From positions 1 through 30,878 of the forward strand of contig CAYSSO010000021.1 of NCBI GenBank assembly GCA_964433875.1: a DNA stretch of 30,878 nt. The letters run 5' to 3'. Positions 20,161-29,392 of the stretch are shown here, piece after piece. Source of the stretch: Athalassotoga sp964433875 (lineage in GTDB: Bacteria > Thermotogota > Thermotogae > Mesoaciditogales > Mesoaciditogaceae). The notes beneath the pieces were generated by a model. The model searched no databases. It saw only the letters and a list, made by a program, of their open reading frames with translations, and was not told the DNA's origin. The stretch's first letter is position 1. The number at the start of each line of letters is the position of its first letter. Both the position numbers and the translations under genes were made by a program.

Positions 20161-21563
20161 CTTACCTCACCGTCCACAACTTTAGATGATGGAAGATTTT
20201 TCTCTATCTTCTCAAAATCCATTCCAATCTCCCTTTTTATTATCTTCATTATGTTGACAGTACAAAAAGAACCCTGACATCTTCCAAACATCGCGGTAGT
20301 TCTCAATTTAACCCCGTCGAGAGTTCGGGCCCCTCTCTTTATAGCCTCTACGACCTCTCCTTCGGTGACCTTGTTGCACCTGCATATAACCCTTCCAAAG
20401 GCTGGATTTTCCCTTATAAGTTTCTCTCTCTCATCATCTTCCATCTCGTAAGGCCTTGGAATAGGTTTGCGATAAGGGTTGAAATTCTTCTTCAATTCAA
20501 GGTTTCCGACATTTGCAATCCAATTTGCGACGTCTTCGGCAATTGCCGGGGCAGAGGTCAATCCCGGAGACCTCGTAGCGACTATGTTCACCATAGTCTC
20601 TTCTTTTACAACAACGAAGTCTTTGAGATCATTTTCCGGCCTTAATCCCGCGAAGGTCCTTATCGATTTTGAAAGATTTATTGACGGAACCAATCTCCTC
20701 GTATTCTCGATTATCTTTTGTATCCCTTCTTTTGTCGTTTCATTTCTGTCTCTCCAGTCTGGAGGCAGATCTTCAGAGGTAGGCCCGAGAAGCGTTGTGT
20801 TGTGTATGGTAGGCAGGACAAGTATTCCCTTTCCAGCCTTTGAGGGAATTGGAAATACAACTGTTCTTACAAGATCTGGCTGATCAAGAAGAATGTACTC
20901 TCCCTTTCTTGGATGAAGAGGCGTAACCTTTACTCCGGCCGATTCCGCGAGCACATCGGCCCAAAGACCGGAAGCGTTAACGACAAAATCGAATTCATAA
21001 TCCCGATCAACTCCGACAAAAATCTTTTTATTTGCCTTCTTTATTCCTTTCACTTCCGTTGAAAGATGGATCTTTGCACCATTCTCTAACGCATTTTCTA
21101 TAGCCGCCTGGGCAACCTCCCACGGCCCAACTATACCTGTAGATGGGGCCCAAAGCGATGCCACAACCATTTTCGACAAATTCGGCTCTTTTTCAAGAGA
21201 TTCATATTTATCAAGTATTTGCAAGCCTTCGACGCCATTCTCTTTACCGAAATAGAAAAGTTTTTCAAGCGCCTTAACCTCTTCATCATCAAAGGCGACA
21301 ACGAGAGAACCCGTTCTTTTTATGGGAAAGCCGAGTTCGTAAGAAAGTTTTGTGTAAAGTGAGTTGCCACGCGCGCAATATTTTGATCTGACGGTGCCGG
21401 GCTCATCGTCGTATCCGGCGTGTATAATTCCAGAATTCGCCTTTGTCACGCCCCATCCGACATCCGGATACTTTTCAAAGATCTCTACTTCCGCCTCGTA
21501 CTTTGTCAATTCTCTGGCAACCAAAGATCCAACGACACCGGCACCTATGACCGCTATCCTCAT
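20157..21563 (-). CDS. GlpA-like glycerol-3-phosphate dehydrogenase with BFD [2Fe-2S] domain
   Basis: A DAO-superfamily flavoprotein (468 aa). The N-terminal FAD site GAGVVG (residues 7-12) and the substrate-domain blocks NSGIIHAGYDDEPG and FAGLRPEND are present, followed by a C-terminal BFD-like domain with CRC ... GRCQGSFC cysteines for a [2Fe-2S] cluster. It probably oxidises glycerol 3-phosphate to dihydroxyacetone phosphate. The start at 21563 is set by GGAGGTG 7 nt before it; the open frame runs to 21680, but that would cross the terminator and promoter. It is the first gene after the attenuator and is probably controlled by the GlpP protein encoded upstream. Confidence 0.88.
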   Translation of the reverse strand: MRIAVIGAGVVGSLVARELTKYEAEVEIFEKYPDVGWGVTKANSGIIHAGYDDEPGTVRSKYCARGNSLYTKLSYELGFPIKRTGSLVVAFDDEEVKALEKLFYFGKENGVEGLQILDKYESLEKEPNLSKMVVASLWAPSTGIVGPWEVAQAAIENALENGAKIHLSTEVKGIKKANKKIFVGVDRDYEFDFVVNASGLWADVLAESAGVKVTPLHPRKGEYILLDQPDLVRTVVFPIPSKAGKGILVLPTIHNTTLLGPTSEDLPPDWRDRNETTKEGIQKIIENTRRLVPSINLSKSIRTFAGLRPENDLKDFVVVKEETMVNIVATRSPGLTSAPAIAEDVANWIANVGNLELKKNFNPYRKPIPRPYEMEDDEREKLIRENPAFGRVICRCNKVTEGEVVEAIKRGARTLDGVKLRTTAMFGRCQGSFCTVNIMKIIKREIGMDFEKIEKNLPSSKVVDGEVR

Positions 21564-21574
21564 TTCACACCTCC

Positions 21575-21612
21575 AAAAATAAAAAAGCCACACACAAAGA
21601 TATGCGTGGCTT
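21575..21612 (-). terminator. Leader terminator (attenuator) of the glycerol-3-phosphate operon
   Basis: On the minus strand AAGCCACGCA pairs with TGTGTGGCTT around an 8-nt loop (10 bp, one G-T), followed by T-rich TTTT-ATTTTT. It lies between the promoter (21643) and the ribosome site of the first gene, not after a gene. That is the position of the terminator that GlpP overrides in Bacillus glp leaders. The RNA from about 21636 to 21613 upstream is the likely antiterminator or protein-binding segment. Confidence 0.85.
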
Positions 21613-21639
21613 CTCTTATTCTCTGCCGAACGTATTTTT

Positions 21640-22197
21640 TTAATTATACCACAAATTTTTATTGCTTGTCGAGACGGCAACTATTCCCTTCTTTAAAAGT
21701 TCATCAACGTGATCTTTTTTGCTTATAAGGCCTCCGGCAATGAGTGGAAAGTCGAAATCGATCTCCAAAGAAAGCATCACAAGCCCTGGCAATATTTCAA
21801 CGAAATCCGGCCTGGTTGACCTAACGAGTTGATCAGCATTTTTTAGGGCTTCGGAATCGATCAAAAATATTCTGTAGATTCGCATTAACCCTTGCTTTTT
21901 CGCCCATTCCAAAGTTGACTTGTGGGTGCTTATTATCCCTGATGGTCTTTCAGTCAAAATAAATTCAGACCCATACTCATCCATCTTAAGCCCCTTTATC
22001 AGATCGGCATGCACAAACACGATGTGACCTGAATCTTTGAGTTTTCTGACGCAATTCTGGTACTGCCCGACAGATGTCTCGAGTAAAAATACAATGCGAT
22101 CTTTTAATTTTGTAACGGCATCTACGTCTTCAGAGGTTCTTATGGCGGGTATAACCGGGTGCTTTCTCAGAAGAGCCTTCACTTCATTTGAATTCAT
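21640..22197 (-). CDS. glpP: Glycerol-3-phosphate-responsive antiterminator (GlpP)
   Basis: GlpP-family RNA-binding regulator (185 aa, TIM-barrel type). The family signatures are KHPVIPAIRTSEDVDAV, IVFLLETSVG, VFVHADLIKGL, GIISTHKSTLEWAK and DFVEILPGLV, with a final PLIAGGLISKKDHV. In Bacillus it binds the leader RNA of glp operons with glycerol 3-phosphate and prevents termination. The start at 22197 follows GGGAG; the frame is open to 22308, but that part overlaps comF. It overlaps the comF end by 14 nt and lies just before its presumed target leader. Confidence 0.92.
   Translation of the reverse strand: MNSNEVKALLRKHPVIPAIRTSEDVDAVTKLKDRIVFLLETSVGQYQNCVRKLKDSGHIVFVHADLIKGLKMDEYGSEFILTERPSGIISTHKSTLEWAKKQGLMRIYRIFLIDSEALKNADQLVRSTRPDFVEILPGLVMLSLEIDFDFPLIAGGLISKKDHVDELLKKGIVAVSTSNKNLWYN
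21643..21672 (-). promoter_or_regulatory. Promoter of the glycerol-3-phosphate operon, inside the glpP stop region
   Basis: TCGACA (21667-21672), 18 bp, TATAAT (21643-21648) with a TGG extension. The TGG TAT AAT triplets are also the last three codons (Trp-Tyr-Asn) of glpP, followed by TAA. Confidence 0.75.
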
Positions 22198-22858
22198 GTT
22201 TTCTCCCAAGCCTTGCTTTTGCAATCGTGTAGACGTAAACGCTTTCGGCTCCATTATCTTTAAGAATTCTTGCGCATTCATCGACCGTCGCACCAGTCGT
22301 GAACACATCGTCGAGGATCGCTACCTTTCCATTTGTCATATAAAGTTTATCGATCTTAACTCCATACTTTCCATTTACAAGTGTCTTCCTTTCTTCAAGG
22401 GTCGAGTTTACCTGTTGCTTTTTTTGTCTTACAACTTCTATCAGATCTGCAAATTGAATTCCCCTTTTTTTAGAAAATGCCCTTCCTATCTTTTTCATGT
22501 GATCGAACCCCTTATTCTTAAATGAATTAAAGGTTATTGGAACGGTTGTGATAACAGAATCCGGAGGTGGAGGAAAGTGATCGAATAATTCGTCAAAAAT
22601 ATCCACAAAATACCTGTACAAAGATATGGCGCCGCCGTACTTGTAAGAGCGGATCATCTCTTTTACCTTTCCCTCGTAATAGGCAAAATAAAAAAATTCA
22701 TCGAAATTCCAATTACCCTTAAGTCTTTGATCCATACTCATCGGCGGAATCTCTATTTTGCAGTTGTTACATATCACCTTATCATGAGAAATAACCCTGC
22801 CACACAAAGGACAGGATTTTGGAAAGAAAAAATCAAGCAAATCAAGATATACAGGCAC
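22184..22858 (-). CDS. comF: ComF family phosphoribosyltransferase-like protein
   Basis: A 224-aa protein with an N-terminal four-cysteine zinc finger (C16, C19, C30, C33) and a type I phosphoribosyltransferase domain whose PRPP loop is VAILDDVFTTGATV. ComF is needed for uptake of transforming DNA in several bacteria and interacts with helicase and primosome proteins; in others it is of unknown use. Here it lies in the same run of genes as the type IV pilus secretin, which supports a competence role. It overlaps the MEMO gene by 17 nt and glpP by 14 nt. Confidence 0.88.
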   Translation of the reverse strand: MPVYLDLLDFFFPKSCPLCGRVISHDKVICNNCKIEIPPMSMDQRLKGNWNFDEFFYFAYYEGKVKEMIRSYKYGGAISLYRYFVDIFDELFDHFPPPPDSVITTVPITFNSFKNKGFDHMKKIGRAFSKKRGIQFADLIEVVRQKKQQVNSTLEERKTLVNGKYGVKIDKLYMTNGKVAILDDVFTTGATVDECARILKDNGAESVYVYTIAKARLGRKHEFK

Positions 22859-23666
22859 TCATGTAGCCTACTTCCCGATCGAAATCATCGGATATTTCCC
22901 CGCTTGTTGAGTGTTTGAGAACTTTTGGCATTCCAAGGTCCATGGCCAAAAGGGTTGCCACGCATCCGGGACCGCACATCGTTATGTGTTCCTTCTCTAT
23001 CGAGGCGTAAAGTTCTTCAATGCTGTTTGAAGATACGGCATCGATGATCATCTTATCTTTGTAAAGGGTTGTTTCATGATCTTCGTAGTGGTTGAGATCT
23101 GTAGATGCAACAACCCAGAACCTTTTCCCCTGCAAAGCCTTCTTTAGCGCGATCCCTAATTCCTTTGAAATCTCCTTTCTTTGATCGAGCATACAGATAG
23201 GAACTATTTTAAAACCGGTGCCTATCGTGAATTGAAGGAAGGGTATATGAACCTCTATAGAGTGTTCAAAAAGATGGGCTTCATAGTCTAAAGATGCCAA
23301 CTTGAAATTTTCAACGATAACGCTTGTGACGCTTTGATCGACTTCTACATTCCCGAGAGGGGTTTTCCATACGCCGATCGGCCACACAGAAATAGGCTTG
23401 CCATATCCAGTGTGATTTGGACCTATTATGACTACGATATCCGGCCTTCCCCATTCGGAGGCGGCAAGGTAGGCGTGGGCGGCCGTCGAGCCTGAATAAA
23501 CGTATCCGGCATGCGGGGCTATTATTCCCACATTGCCTTTAAATCCATCCGGATCCGGCAATTCGCCCGGCCCTCTTTTAGAAAGAAACAATTCCCTTAT
23601 GTAATCTCTCAGATCTTCGGGATCTGAAGGATAAAAGCTTCCAGAAGCAACAGGTTTTCTGTCCAT
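22842..23666 (-). CDS. amrB: MEMO/AmrB family protein
   Basis: A 274-aa protein of the AmmeMemoRadiSam system protein B family, related to human MEMO1 and to class III extradiol dioxygenases. It has APHAGYVYSG (His52), GPNHTGYG (His85), STDLNHYE (Asp190, His193) and CGPGC (Cys231/235), corresponding to the metal-site residues of MEMO1. The function in bacteria is unknown; it is thought to work with AmrS and AmrA. AmrS is at 3358 on the other strand. Here the ATG comes directly after the secretin stop, so it is transcribed with the pilus genes. Confidence 0.88.
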   Translation of the reverse strand: MDRKPVASGSFYPSDPEDLRDYIRELFLSKRGPGELPDPDGFKGNVGIIAPHAGYVYSGSTAAHAYLAASEWGRPDIVVIIGPNHTGYGKPISVWPIGVWKTPLGNVEVDQSVTSVIVENFKLASLDYEAHLFEHSIEVHIPFLQFTIGTGFKIVPICMLDQRKEISKELGIALKKALQGKRFWVVASTDLNHYEDHETTLYKDKMIIDAVSSNSIEELYASIEKEHITMCGPGCVATLLAMDLGMPKVLKHSTSGEISDDFDREVGYMSACIS

Positions 23667-26483
23667 TCATTTCACCACCGACGCCGTTATGAATATGTCA
23701 AGATTATCCGTTGAATCCTGAAAGGTTGTGGACGTGAAGAACTGGCCTATGAAAGGAAGATCTCCTAAGAATGGAATCTTTGTGACATTCTCGGATCTAT
23801 TTTGCTTCGTCAGGCCGCCTATTAAAAGCGTTTGTCCGCTCGATATGACAACCTTTACACTCGCATTTCTCGTAACGACGGCCGGCACACCGTTAACGGC
23901 GTGTCCCCAGTCTGCGTCGCTAACCTGAATCGTTATGGTCAAAGATATCTGTCCATTTGAAAGGACTACTGGCAAAATGTTGAGTTGAATTCCAGTAGTC
24001 AAGAATTGCAGTTGTTGGGCGGTTTGGCCTGTCTGGCTATTTACAACGGTTGTGACAAGATAGGGATATTGCTCTCCTATCGTTATCTGTGCCGGCTCTC
24101 CGCTTTGAGTCATAAGATTTGGAGCGGAAAGGACAGATCCCTCGCCGGTAATCTTGGAAAAGTTGGCCGTAAGAGTCGCCTTCGAAGAAAGAATTTGATC
24201 TGCGATTCCCGAGACAAAATTAGAAGGATTGGTCGCATTCAAAAGGTTAAAGGACAACGTTAATCCGTTGTTGAATATCAACTGCGGGGTTATAAGTGTC
24301 GAATTCACAGAATTGCTTACCGATTTATTTCCCGTAACATCGACTATCTTTGCCATTATCTGGACGTTCGGCCGTGGATTCTGAAGTTTCTTCATTTCAT
24401 TATCGAGCACATTCGCGGCGTACTGGCTGAGACCGTTAACAACGACGATGCCTGTATTTGGATCCGAATAAACATTCCCTCCCAGAAACTTCGCCAAAGC
24501 CATTATCTGATCTATGTTCCCGCTCGACATGTATATTCTCGTAAGGCCCGTTGTATTCCTGTCGACTACTGTGACTGCCGTTCCAGAAAATGAAAGGTCG
24601 TAAGAATTTGCGATCGTTTGATCGAATTCATCGAGAGTTACATTGGAAAGGTTTAAAGTCACATTTGGAAGGTTCTGGTACGCAAAAACGATGTTCTTTG
24701 AAAGCGCGGCATAGACTCTCTGGATCAGATCATAGAGCGGATAGTCCTTTACGCTCAAAGTTATAAGGCCATTTTTAACCTCGACGATCTGGTTTGCCGC
24801 CTGCCCTACCTCTCGGACTCTATTTTGAATAAGGCCACTCACACTCAAAAGAGAGGTTAATTTGTTAACGGCGCCTTCCGATCCAACTATTGCGACGGCA
24901 GTTACCGTCGAAGAGGTGGACGGAATCGAGGGTCCAAGCATCGTGAGGTTATTTGCCTCTATCAAAGATTTAACTGTCTGGTAATCCTGATTTCTGACGG
25001 TAACTATGTTAGTTATCGATATCGACGTTGATGAGTAAGTTTTATTCTCTATGAATTTTTGGACATGATTAACGGCTATTTGATCTGTGCCATATATCAA
25101 GGCCTCTCCGAGAGAGGGCAGATAGGTCATTTTAACGTCCGGATAAATTATCGAAATAACTTTTGAAAGATCCAAGAAAGTACTGTCATTTGGAATAGAG
25201 ACGAAGTTAAAGTGAATAACCTGCGGACTTATGCTTACAAGCGTGCTTGCGATGGACGATACTTCCTTTGCGAAATCATAAATTCTATTCTTTGGCCCCA
25301 TTGCGAGGTATGTAATTTTCGTGGAATTGGCCGTCGGAGACCCGTAAATTGTTATACCGGAAAAGCCCTTTGCGAATTGCATGAAGGCCTGGATGTTTTG
25401 ACTTGAAACCACAAATGGCACCGTGATCTTCGGACCTATGCTCTCTATTATTTTACCGTATTCGCCTATTACTTTCGAAGCGTTGTCGATATCGCTTTTA
25501 CTTCCGCTCAAAAGCAAGGTAGAAAAACTCGAAAGGTATGTCACCTTTAAGTTCGGGTACATCATCGAAATGAGATTTTCGAGATCTCTGACCGAAGATT
25601 GATCGCTCCACTGGATGGCTTTAAAACTTTCACTTTCTTTGACGAAATTCATCAGATCCTCTATCGTCCTTTGCTGTTCGACAGTAGCATTGACTATCTG
25701 GTACGATCCTATATTTCCTATAATCTTATTTTGGCCAAACAAATTCTCAACCAAACTCTTGAAGTCCTGCGCGCTTATATTTGTCGAAGAGAGATTGTAA
25801 AAACTAACGACATTGTTGTAAGTGCCGGTCCCCAATTTTCCAAAATTTTGAATTAAAACGGAAACCGGCGCTATGTAATAGGTGCCGTCTGGCAAAATCG
25901 CGTATCCTATCCCCGGAGAAGATATCATTATGTCGTAAAAAGCCTCAGCGGGGGTTACGTCTTTTAGAGTTATGTTGACGGGATTATTCGCTATGGAAGG
26001 ATCTATTATAAGATTCCTGTTCAGAATCCTCGATAAGTATTTGATGGCAAGGCTGAAATTAGAACCTTGCTGGCCAGAAAAATCTATGGATATCCTCGAT
26101 GAAGGGCCAGTCAGAGGAAGGTTTTGAGAAATTCCGAGGGTCGTAAAGTTTATCTCGAGATGATCGTCTATTTGATTTATAGAGGCGCTGACAACGAACG
26201 GAAAGACAAAGACAAGATCAGAAGTTGATCTGTTTGTGGCGATCGAGACATTTACATCTTTCCAAGATATGTTATTTGGCATCGATGTGGATACCTTACC
26301 CTGGAAAACAAATTCTATCTGGTTTCCCATTTGATTTTGGAGTTTCCAGTTGGGAATCGAATCGAAAATCAAGGTGGTTATTATGTGATTCTGGGTCGAA
26401 GAAAATGTTAGATTCATTAAAGTCGATCCAAAAGAAAGCGTTCCAATTAAAATCACCAAGGTTAAAAAGTATATCTTTTTCAC
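23667..26483 (-). CDS. Type IV pilus / type II secretion secretin (PilQ/GspD-like)
   Basis: An outer-membrane channel protein of 938 aa. A signal peptide (about 1-19) is followed by an AMIN-like beta region, an STN/N0 domain (about 145-210), several N1-like repeats (to about 560), a second STN-like segment (about 575-650) and the C-terminal secretin domain. This last has VLSAPNLMTQSGEPAQITIG, the SGQTLLIGGL strand and IPFLGDLPFIGQFF. It is larger than usual because of the extra N-domains. It is the last gene of the pilMNOPQ-like set; the MEMO gene follows with no spacing. In Thermotogota the secretin would sit in the toga. Confidence 0.92.
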   Translation of the reverse strand: MKKIYFLTLVILIGTLSFGSTLMNLTFSSTQNHIITTLIFDSIPNWKLQNQMGNQIEFVFQGKVSTSMPNNISWKDVNVSIATNRSTSDLVFVFPFVVSASINQIDDHLEINFTTLGISQNLPLTGPSSRISIDFSGQQGSNFSLAIKYLSRILNRNLIIDPSIANNPVNITLKDVTPAEAFYDIMISSPGIGYAILPDGTYYIAPVSVLIQNFGKLGTGTYNNVVSFYNLSSTNISAQDFKSLVENLFGQNKIIGNIGSYQIVNATVEQQRTIEDLMNFVKESESFKAIQWSDQSSVRDLENLISMMYPNLKVTYLSSFSTLLLSGSKSDIDNASKVIGEYGKIIESIGPKITVPFVVSSQNIQAFMQFAKGFSGITIYGSPTANSTKITYLAMGPKNRIYDFAKEVSSIASTLVSISPQVIHFNFVSIPNDSTFLDLSKVISIIYPDVKMTYLPSLGEALIYGTDQIAVNHVQKFIENKTYSSTSISITNIVTVRNQDYQTVKSLIEANNLTMLGPSIPSTSSTVTAVAIVGSEGAVNKLTSLLSVSGLIQNRVREVGQAANQIVEVKNGLITLSVKDYPLYDLIQRVYAALSKNIVFAYQNLPNVTLNLSNVTLDEFDQTIANSYDLSFSGTAVTVVDRNTTGLTRIYMSSGNIDQIMALAKFLGGNVYSDPNTGIVVVNGLSQYAANVLDNEMKKLQNPRPNVQIMAKIVDVTGNKSVSNSVNSTLITPQLIFNNGLTLSFNLLNATNPSNFVSGIADQILSSKATLTANFSKITGEGSVLSAPNLMTQSGEPAQITIGEQYPYLVTTVVNSQTGQTAQQLQFLTTGIQLNILPVVLSNGQISLTITIQVSDADWGHAVNGVPAVVTRNASVKVVISSGQTLLIGGLTKQNRSENVTKIPFLGDLPFIGQFFTSTTFQDSTDNLDIFITASVVK

Positions 26484-26496
26484 AAATTCATCCCCT

Positions 26497-27003
26497 TTAC
26501 CTTAATATGAATCCCTGAGAATTGACAACGTAAAGATTTCCCGTCGATGAATCCATTATAACTGCGCTGCTGAAAGAAGGCGCTATGTACGTGACAAGAT
26601 ACCTTTTACCCTGAAAGTAAAAGGTGGAATTGTCGCTCAAATTCAAAGTGAGCACCTCTCCTCCAACGTACAAAGTTACCATATTCGCAACACCCTTTGC
26701 CATTCCAACAACGTAAATCGATCTGTTCACATTGGTCGAGAGCACGGAACTTTTTATCAGATTTTCGAATGAATCTTCGTTCAATTTAATGAAAAGAGGT
26801 AGAAATGGATTAGAATTCAGTTGTACGGGATTTATTTTATCGTCTTTCACCGGCTGATTCAATATAACCGAAACTTGAGGTTGACTCGTTCTTATGACGG
26901 TAACCGCTCTCTTGGGAAAGAACAAAACATATCCTAGGTAAAGAAAAATCCCTATTATGAATATAATGAGTATTGGCACCAAGATTTTATTTTTATCCGC
27001 CAT
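26497..27003 (-). CDS. PilP/GspC-like pilus assembly protein
   Basis: 168 aa, with one N-terminal membrane helix (about 8-29) and a C-terminal beta domain (about 95-168) with the pattern expected for a PilP/GspC HR domain, including VGMAKG, YVGGEVLTL and a VVNSQGFILR end. No sequence signature is decisive; the call rests on size, topology and its place between the PilO-like and secretin genes. PilP bridges the inner-membrane PilNO complex to the secretin. Overlaps the preceding gene by 11 nt. Confidence 0.7.
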   Translation of the reverse strand: MADKNKILVPILIIFIIGIFLYLGYVLFFPKRAVTVIRTSQPQVSVILNQPVKDDKINPVQLNSNPFLPLFIKLNEDSFENLIKSSVLSTNVNRSIYVVGMAKGVANMVTLYVGGEVLTLNLSDNSTFYFQGKRYLVTYIAPSFSSAVIMDSSTGNLYVVNSQGFILR

Positions 27004-27463
27004 AGATTCTCACCGACAATTTTGTCAAAGTGTAATTTTTCGTCGAACTGAGAATTTTACCTTTGTACTCGTAAGAGACCGGAGAATTCGATTCGAAGTA
27101 AAGATTCAAAACGTATATATTCGTGTATGACGACAGAAGATTTATAAGTTCGTATGGATTTACCTCGACAGAATTTTGAAGCGTTACCGTATCGCCCGAG
27201 ATTTTAATATTCGCATCGGGGGCGATCTTCAAAAGCGCATTTCTAAAATCTCCAACGGTTATCTTTTTCGAACCCAGCAACATGCCGTACTGGTTTATTT
27301 GCTTTGTCATCTCGTTGTTTTGAGTGTAAAGGCTTTGAAATTTTGAAATTGATCCGACAACTTTGGTTAGAGAACCGGAGAAGGCAAGCAATTCGAAAAT
27401 ATCTACAGCACCCGCCGCTATTATCGTTGCAAAAATTATCGTTATGGCCAGTCTTCTGTTCAT
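26993..27463 (-). CDS. PilO-like pilus assembly protein
   Basis: 156 aa: one N-terminal membrane helix (about 6-28), a coiled-coil-like stretch (about 35-60) and a ferredoxin-like beta-alpha domain. It is identified by topology and order (pilM-N-O-P-Q); primary sequence alone would not be enough. The ATG overlaps the stop of the PilN-like gene (ATGA). Confidence 0.72.
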   Translation of the reverse strand: MNRRLAITIIFATIIAAGAVDIFELLAFSGSLTKVVGSISKFQSLYTQNNEMTKQINQYGMLLGSKKITVGDFRNALLKIAPDANIKISGDTVTLQNSVEVNPYELINLLSSYTNIYVLNLYFESNSPVSYEYKGKILSSTKNYTLTKLSVRIYGG

Positions 27464-28026
27464 CTGAATCCCCCTATCGAGACAGTCTGACCGTAAGTCT
27501 TAAACCACGGCTGAGATTGAGAGTTAGAAACTGAAAAGACGTATCCTTCGCCTTCCGCTATATTTTTTTCAATGTCTACAACATTTAGATTGTCAGCATC
27601 CACGATCTGTGAGAAGGTCAAGGGGGTTGAAGAATTCGCAACATAAGAAAATGTGACTACGGTAAAGGCCGCTCTGTCAGACATTTCACGGATCAAAGAT
27701 ATCGCCGAATGAAATTCGTTAACGCCATTAACGTAATCCTTTATTTGGTATAGAATCTTTGACCTAAGATCAAGGTTTTTGGAATAATCATTTATAACTT
27801 CATCGAGACGGTGTTGAATCTGATCTTGCCTCATTGAAAGATAAATACCCGCGTTTTCAAGCAAATTTTTTTGGCCAGAGATTGCCTGGGTGTAAAGGTT
27901 GTTTATGAAAAGATCTATAAAAAGGTACGAACCAATGCTTATTCCAATTATTATAGCCATAAGTATAGCGAATTTTGAAAATTTTATCTTTCTACGCTTT
28001 TTTGTGTAAAAGTTTACTTTTGGCAT
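27460..28026 (-). CDS. PilN-like pilus assembly protein
   Basis: 188 aa starting MPKVNFYTKKRRK, which resembles the conserved N-terminal tail by which PilN binds PilM. A membrane helix (about 20-45), a coiled coil (about 50-105) and a C-terminal domain follow. GGGGAG lies 9 nt before the ATG, inside pilM; the two genes overlap by 35 nt. Confidence 0.78.
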   Translation of the reverse strand: MPKVNFYTKKRRKIKFSKFAILMAIIIGISIGSYLFIDLFINNLYTQAISGQKNLLENAGIYLSMRQDQIQHRLDEVINDYSKNLDLRSKILYQIKDYVNGVNEFHSAISLIREMSDRAAFTVVTFSYVANSSTPLTFSQIVDADNLNVVDIEKNIAEGEGYVFSVSNSQSQPWFKTYGQTVSIGGFR

Positions 28027-28969
28027 TATCTAACGCTCCCCTCATGGCCATACTGTAAGCGCCGGCGGGTATATCTCTTTTTAAAGACACAAAATCGTAA
28101 TAATTGCTTACCTTCCCGAGATCCATCTCCTTCAAACTTTCCACCCATTCGTTAAGGTATTCCTCTCTTTCCGAAATGCAAACAAAGTTCTCTATATTTT
28201 CATTGGAAAGACCATATCTTGAGATTAGAATTCTCGCGATCCTTTGAATATCGTCTGAAAGTTGAAGATAATGAACCCTCGCATCGGTGATATTCTCTTC
28301 TCTTAACTCTTCAGATCCTCCAGTTATACTGTCAATGGAAAGAAATTTGCCATTTCTGAAGATCTGAAGGTACGTCGACATGCTGTCTTCAAATGCAAAG
28401 AAAGATAGGCCATACTTTATTTTGCCTTCTAAAAGGTAGTTAAACTTGAAGTACCCCGCATCTAAAATGTCTGGTATCGGCAGGTTGGCTCTGACAAAAA
28501 AACTTTTGAACTTTTCTATATCTTCATTTCTCACTATAAAAGCCGAAATGTTGAGTTCATTTCCCTTTCCTGTCAGATCGATATCCACCGTTATATTTGA
28601 AGAAGAAATAGAAAGTTCCTTGACTATTTGAAATTTTGCGGCCTCTATGATCTGTTTCTTATTTCTCATATTTGGCATTTTTAACTGCCTAAAGAGCACC
28701 TTATCGCTGAAAATGGCCGTCGTTATAAAATCTTCGATGTCTATTTTTAAAGACCTTCCAATCTCCTGAAGACCGTTTATTATCTCATTTTCATCTACGA
28801 GTTCGTCTCCATCGAAGATTTTTTTCGAATAAGGAATGGAATTCACAGCGATTATCTCGGATCTTTTTCCGTTGTATTTAATCTTCACACCGTCTATTTT
28901 ATATCTTCCTATGTCTATTCCGACGTAAAAGTTAGAAAAGATATTCAAACCCGTCCTTACCATCCCCAT
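27992..28969 (-). CDS. PilM-like actin-fold pilus assembly ATPase
   Basis: 325 aa with the actin-like/FtsA fold: the phosphate-1 loop VGIDIGRYKIDGV (about 16-28), the KMPNMRNKKQIIEAAKFQI block matching PilM's PxLxxxEL..A region, and a late ITGGSEELR element. PilM is the cytoplasmic platform that binds the PilN tail. The start at 28969 has AAGGG just before it and overlaps the prepilin stop; 28963 is possible. Confidence 0.85.
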   Translation of the reverse strand: MGMVRTGLNIFSNFYVGIDIGRYKIDGVKIKYNGKRSEIIAVNSIPYSKKIFDGDELVDENEIINGLQEIGRSLKIDIEDFITTAIFSDKVLFRQLKMPNMRNKKQIIEAAKFQIVKELSISSSNITVDIDLTGKGNELNISAFIVRNEDIEKFKSFFVRANLPIPDILDAGYFKFNYLLEGKIKYGLSFFAFEDSMSTYLQIFRNGKFLSIDSITGGSEELREENITDARVHYLQLSDDIQRIARILISRYGLSNENIENFVCISEREEYLNEWVESLKEMDLGKVSNYYDFVSLKRDIPAGAYSMAMRGALDNAKSKLLHKKA

Positions 28970-29391
28970 TCTACCCTTACGATGCCCGTTACAGGTCTTA
29001 AAACCACGGTCGCAATTTGAGAATTTCTTAAATATATTCTTACCCTTCCAGTCAAATCCGGATAGTACGGAATACCATTTGAAAAAGCCAGATCAACATT
29101 TGAACCCTTGTAAATCATCTCTGTTTTGGGAATGACAAGATTCAATCTTCCTTTATCGATATGACCAGACGGCGTGATTATCTTTATTTCTTTGGATATA
29201 CGCACCGTTACCTTTCCATTCAACTTTACCGAAAGAAACTTCGCATACCTTATGGATGAAACGATCTTATTGACTTCCGATCTCGCGATTATCTTGTCGA
29301 CCCAGGTTCTCGAAAGCGGAAAGATCACCGACAAGGACAATGAAAGGATCAATATTAAAATAAGCAACTCGACAAGGGTATATCCTCTCAT
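28957..29391 (-). CDS. Minor prepilin / GspH-like pseudopilin
   Basis: 144 aa with a very short leader (MRG) cleaved before Tyr; the mature N-terminus YTLVELLILI has the conserved Glu5 and a hydrophobic helix. Cleavage and N-methylation by a PilD-type peptidase is expected, but no such gene is in the window. The rest is a beta-rich head of GspH/FimT type ending in VEWGW. The start at 29391 is 1 nt after the pilC stop; the frame is open to 29463, which would give a 27-residue leader inside pilC. Confidence 0.85.
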   Translation of the reverse strand: MRGYTLVELLILILILSLSLSVIFPLSRTWVDKIIARSEVNKIVSSIRYAKFLSVKLNGKVTVRISKEIKIITPSGHIDKGRLNLVIPKTEMIYKGSNVDLAFSNGIPYYPDLTGRVRIYLRNSQIATVVLRPVTGIVRVEWGW

Positions 29392-29392
29392 G

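Noticed and set aside
21564..21680. 39-residue extension of the GlpA-like protein
   Set aside because: It would translate across the promoter, terminator and ribosome site; the Rossmann motif begins right after 21563.
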